A stretch of 5,887 nt of DNA from an uncultured Megasphaera sp. (lineage in GTDB: Bacteria > Bacillota > Negativicutes > Veillonellales > Megasphaeraceae): NCBI GenBank assembly GCA_900548635.1, contig URLP01000110.1:1-5887 (forward strand), written 5' to 3'. A model generated the notes under the pieces. The model was not told where the DNA came from, ran no database searches, and was given only the letters and a program-made list of their open reading frames with translations. Position numbers and translations under genes: made by a program. This document shows, one piece after another, positions 4,157-5,887 of this stretch (its first letter is position 1; the number at the start of each line of letters is the position of its first letter).

Positions 4157-5887
4157 ATGCTGAAAAAAACCAAGATCGTCTGCACCTTAGGTCCCAGTTC
4201 CAATACCCCGGAAATTATCGAAAAGATGATTAAAGCCGGCATGAACGTCGCCCGCTTTAATTTCTCCCATGGTTCCCATGAAGAACATAAACAGCGCATC
4301 GACATGGTCCGCGCCGCTTCCCAGAAGCTCGGCATCCCTGTCGCTCTGCTCCTCGATACGAAAGGCCCGGAAATCCGTCTGGGCACATTCAAGAACGGCT
4401 CGATCATGATGGAAGCAGGCAAGGAATTCACTCTGACCGCCCGCGATATCGAAGGCGACGAAACCATCGCTTCCATGAACTATAAGGAACTGCCGCAGGA
4501 CGTCAAAGCCGGCGACCACATCCTCCTTTCCGACGGCCTGGTCAACCTGGAAGTCACGAGCGTCGAAGGCGAAGACATCCACACGAAGATCCTCAACAGC
4601 GGCAAGATGAGCGACCGTAAGCGCGTCGCTGTACCGGGCATCGCCATCAACCTGCCGGCTGTTTCCGATACAGACGCTGACGACATCGAATTCGGCTGCC
4701 GCATGAACATGGACTGGATCGCAGCTTCCTTCATCCAGCGCGGCAAAGATGTCCTGACGATCCGCAAGATTTTGGAAAAACACGACAGCCATATGAAGAT
4801 TATCTCCAAGATTGAATGTCAGGCTGCTGTCAACAATATCGATGACATCATCAAGATGAGCGACGGCATCATGGTAGCCCGCGGCGACCTCGGCGTCGAA
4901 GTACCGGCTGAAGAAGTGCCGATGCTCCAGAAAGTCCTCATCCACAAATGCCAGGCTGCAGGCAAACCGGTCATCACGGCTACGCAGATGCTCGAATCGA
5001 TGTGCAACAACCCGCGCCCGACCCGTGCCGAAACGAGCGACGTTGCCAACGCCATCCTCGACGGCACCGACGCCATCATGCTCAGCGGTGAAACGGCTGG
5101 CGGCCTCTATCCGGTAGAAGCTGTCGAAACGATGGCCCGCGTCGCTACCTTTACGGAAAGCAACTTCACGCCGAAATCCTATGAAGATGTCGATTCCGAA
5201 TCGGCGACGACGACAGAATCCATCGGCAAAGCTGTCGTCAAGATTGCCAAAGACCTCCACGCTGCAGCCATCATCGCTTCGACAGAACGCGGCGGCACAG
5301 CTCAGATGATTTCCAAATTCCGTCCGGCCTGCCCGATTGTTGCCGTCTCGCCGCATGAAGCCATCGTCCGCCGCCTGCAGCTCAACTGGGGTGTCCAGGC
5401 CATCGTCGGCAAAGAAGCCAACGATACCGATGCTGTCGTCGACAACGCTATCTTCGCAGCCCTCGACAATGACCTGATTAAAGCGGGCGACCTCGTCGTC
5501 CTCACGGCCGGCGTTCCCGTTGCTAAAGCCGGTTCGACGAACATGATCCGCGTCCAGGTCGTCGGCGACGTCCTCCTGCGTGGCACAGGTATCGGCCGCA
5601 ACTCGGCGATTGGCAAAGTCTGCGTCGCTGAATCGAAAGAAGATCTGGAAAAGAACTTCTCCGACGGCTGCATCCTCGTCCTCCGTTCGGCCCGCGCTGA
5701 TTTCGTCGACTACATGAAACGCGCCAGCGCCATCGTCTCTGAAGAAGTCGGCCTGACCAGTGAATCGGCCATCGTCGCCATCACTCTCGGCATCCCGACC
5801 GTCGTCGGCGCTGCTCATGCCGTAGATACCCTGGAAAACGGCGAAGTCGTCACCGTAGACGCCAGCCGCGGCACCATCTTCCGCGGC
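4157..5887 (+). CDS. pyk: Pyruvate kinase with extra C-terminal domain (3' end cut by the window)
   Basis: Pyruvate kinase transfers phosphate from phosphoenolpyruvate to ADP in the last step of glycolysis; it is a cytoplasmic homotetramer. The visible 577 residues start with KTKIVCTLGPSS (4-15). RFNFSHG (33-39), DTKGPEIR (67-74), the B domain (about 72-170), SKIE with catalytic Lys218 (217-220), MVARGDLGVE (239-248), ATQMLESM with Thr276 (275-282) and RPTRAE (287-292) are all present. Glu72 in KGPEIR is the residue associated with potassium-dependent enzymes. An allosteric C domain follows (about 350-475), then an extra C-terminal domain (about 478 on) like that of Bacillus/Geobacillus enzymes, related to the phosphohistidine domain of PEP-utilising enzymes. 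There the usual TSH is TSE (Glu536). The frame reaches the window edge without a stop; family length near 585 suggests only a few residues are missing. AGGAG lies eight bases before the ATG. Codons are strongly C-ended, fitting high expression. Confidence 0.98.
   Translation, partial: MLKKTKIVCTLGPSSNTPEIIEKMIKAGMNVARFNFSHGSHEEHKQRIDMVRAASQKLGIPVALLLDTKGPEIRLGTFKNGSIMMEAGKEFTLTARDIEGDETIASMNYKELPQDVKAGDHILLSDGLVNLEVTSVEGEDIHTKILNSGKMSDRKRVAVPGIAINLPAVSDTDADDIEFGCRMNMDWIAASFIQRGKDVLTIRKILEKHDSHMKIISKIECQAAVNNIDDIIKMSDGIMVARGDLGVEVPAEEVPMLQKVLIHKCQAAGKPVITATQMLESMCNNPRPTRAETSDVANAILDGTDAIMLSGETAGGLYPVEAVETMARVATFTESNFTPKSYEDVDSESATTTESIGKAVVKIAKDLHAAAIIASTERGGTAQMISKFRPACPIVAVSPHEAIVRRLQLNWGVQAIVGKEANDTDAVVDNAIFAALDNDLIKAGDLVVLTAGVPVAKAGSTNMIRVQVVGDVLLRGTGIGRNSAIGKVCVAESKEDLEKNFSDGCILVLRSARADFVDYMKRASAIVSEEVGLTSESAIVAITLGIPTVVGAAHAVDTLENGEVVTVDASRGTIFRG

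Noticed and set aside
4187..5818. A 543-codon open frame on the - strand across pyruvate kinase
   Set aside because: It is a mirror of the C-ended codon bias of pyk, which removes stops from that reverse frame. Its translation is rich in Asp, Arg and Phe, matches no family I know, and has no ribosome binding site.

Overview
The window looks like chromosomal DNA from a low-complexity-free, GC-rich member of the Firmicutes, most likely a diderm Negativicute of the Megasphaera type. The clues are AAGGAG-type ribosome binding sites, A+T-rich promoters in a GC-rich background, a pyruvate kinase with the extra C-terminal domain common in Firmicutes, a CcpA-like cre site, and an exported M13 peptidase. 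The genus is an inference from overall look, not from a database search.

Layout, all genes on the + strand: (1) 1-301 holds no credible gene. It contains a strongly foldable stretch (about 13-197) with a 20-pair hairpin, a second GC-rich hairpin and a 14-nt long-range inverted repeat, then an extended -10 promoter. (2) 302-1156 encodes a ten-helix EamA/DMT-family permease of unknown substrate. (3) 1210-1890 encodes QueC, the preQ0 synthase of 7-deazaguanine (queuosine) biosynthesis. (4) 1958-3937 encodes a signal-peptide-bearing M13 (neprilysin/PepO-like) zinc metallopeptidase, followed by a clear intrinsic terminator. (5) 3970-4156 is a regulatory region with a cre-like box, a good sigma-70/sigma-A type promoter and a palindrome in the leader that resembles the CggR operator. 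(6) 4157 to the window end encodes pyruvate kinase, cut by the window edge probably only a few residues before its natural end.

The four genes do not form an obvious pathway. The permease and queC each have their own extended -10 promoter and each ends in a GGCGCC hairpin that overlaps or abuts the stop codon. The M13 gene has a strong ribosome binding site but no promoter I can recognise, so it may be read from queC. Pyruvate kinase is clearly a separate transcription unit whose control region carries two different glycolysis-type regulatory signals.

The points most worth a second look are the CggR-like palindrome in the pyk leader, the replacement of the expected phosphohistidine by glutamate in the C-terminal domain of pyruvate kinase, and the structured element in the first 200 bases. 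I see no CRISPR array, tRNA, rRNA, insertion sequence or clearly novel multigene system.
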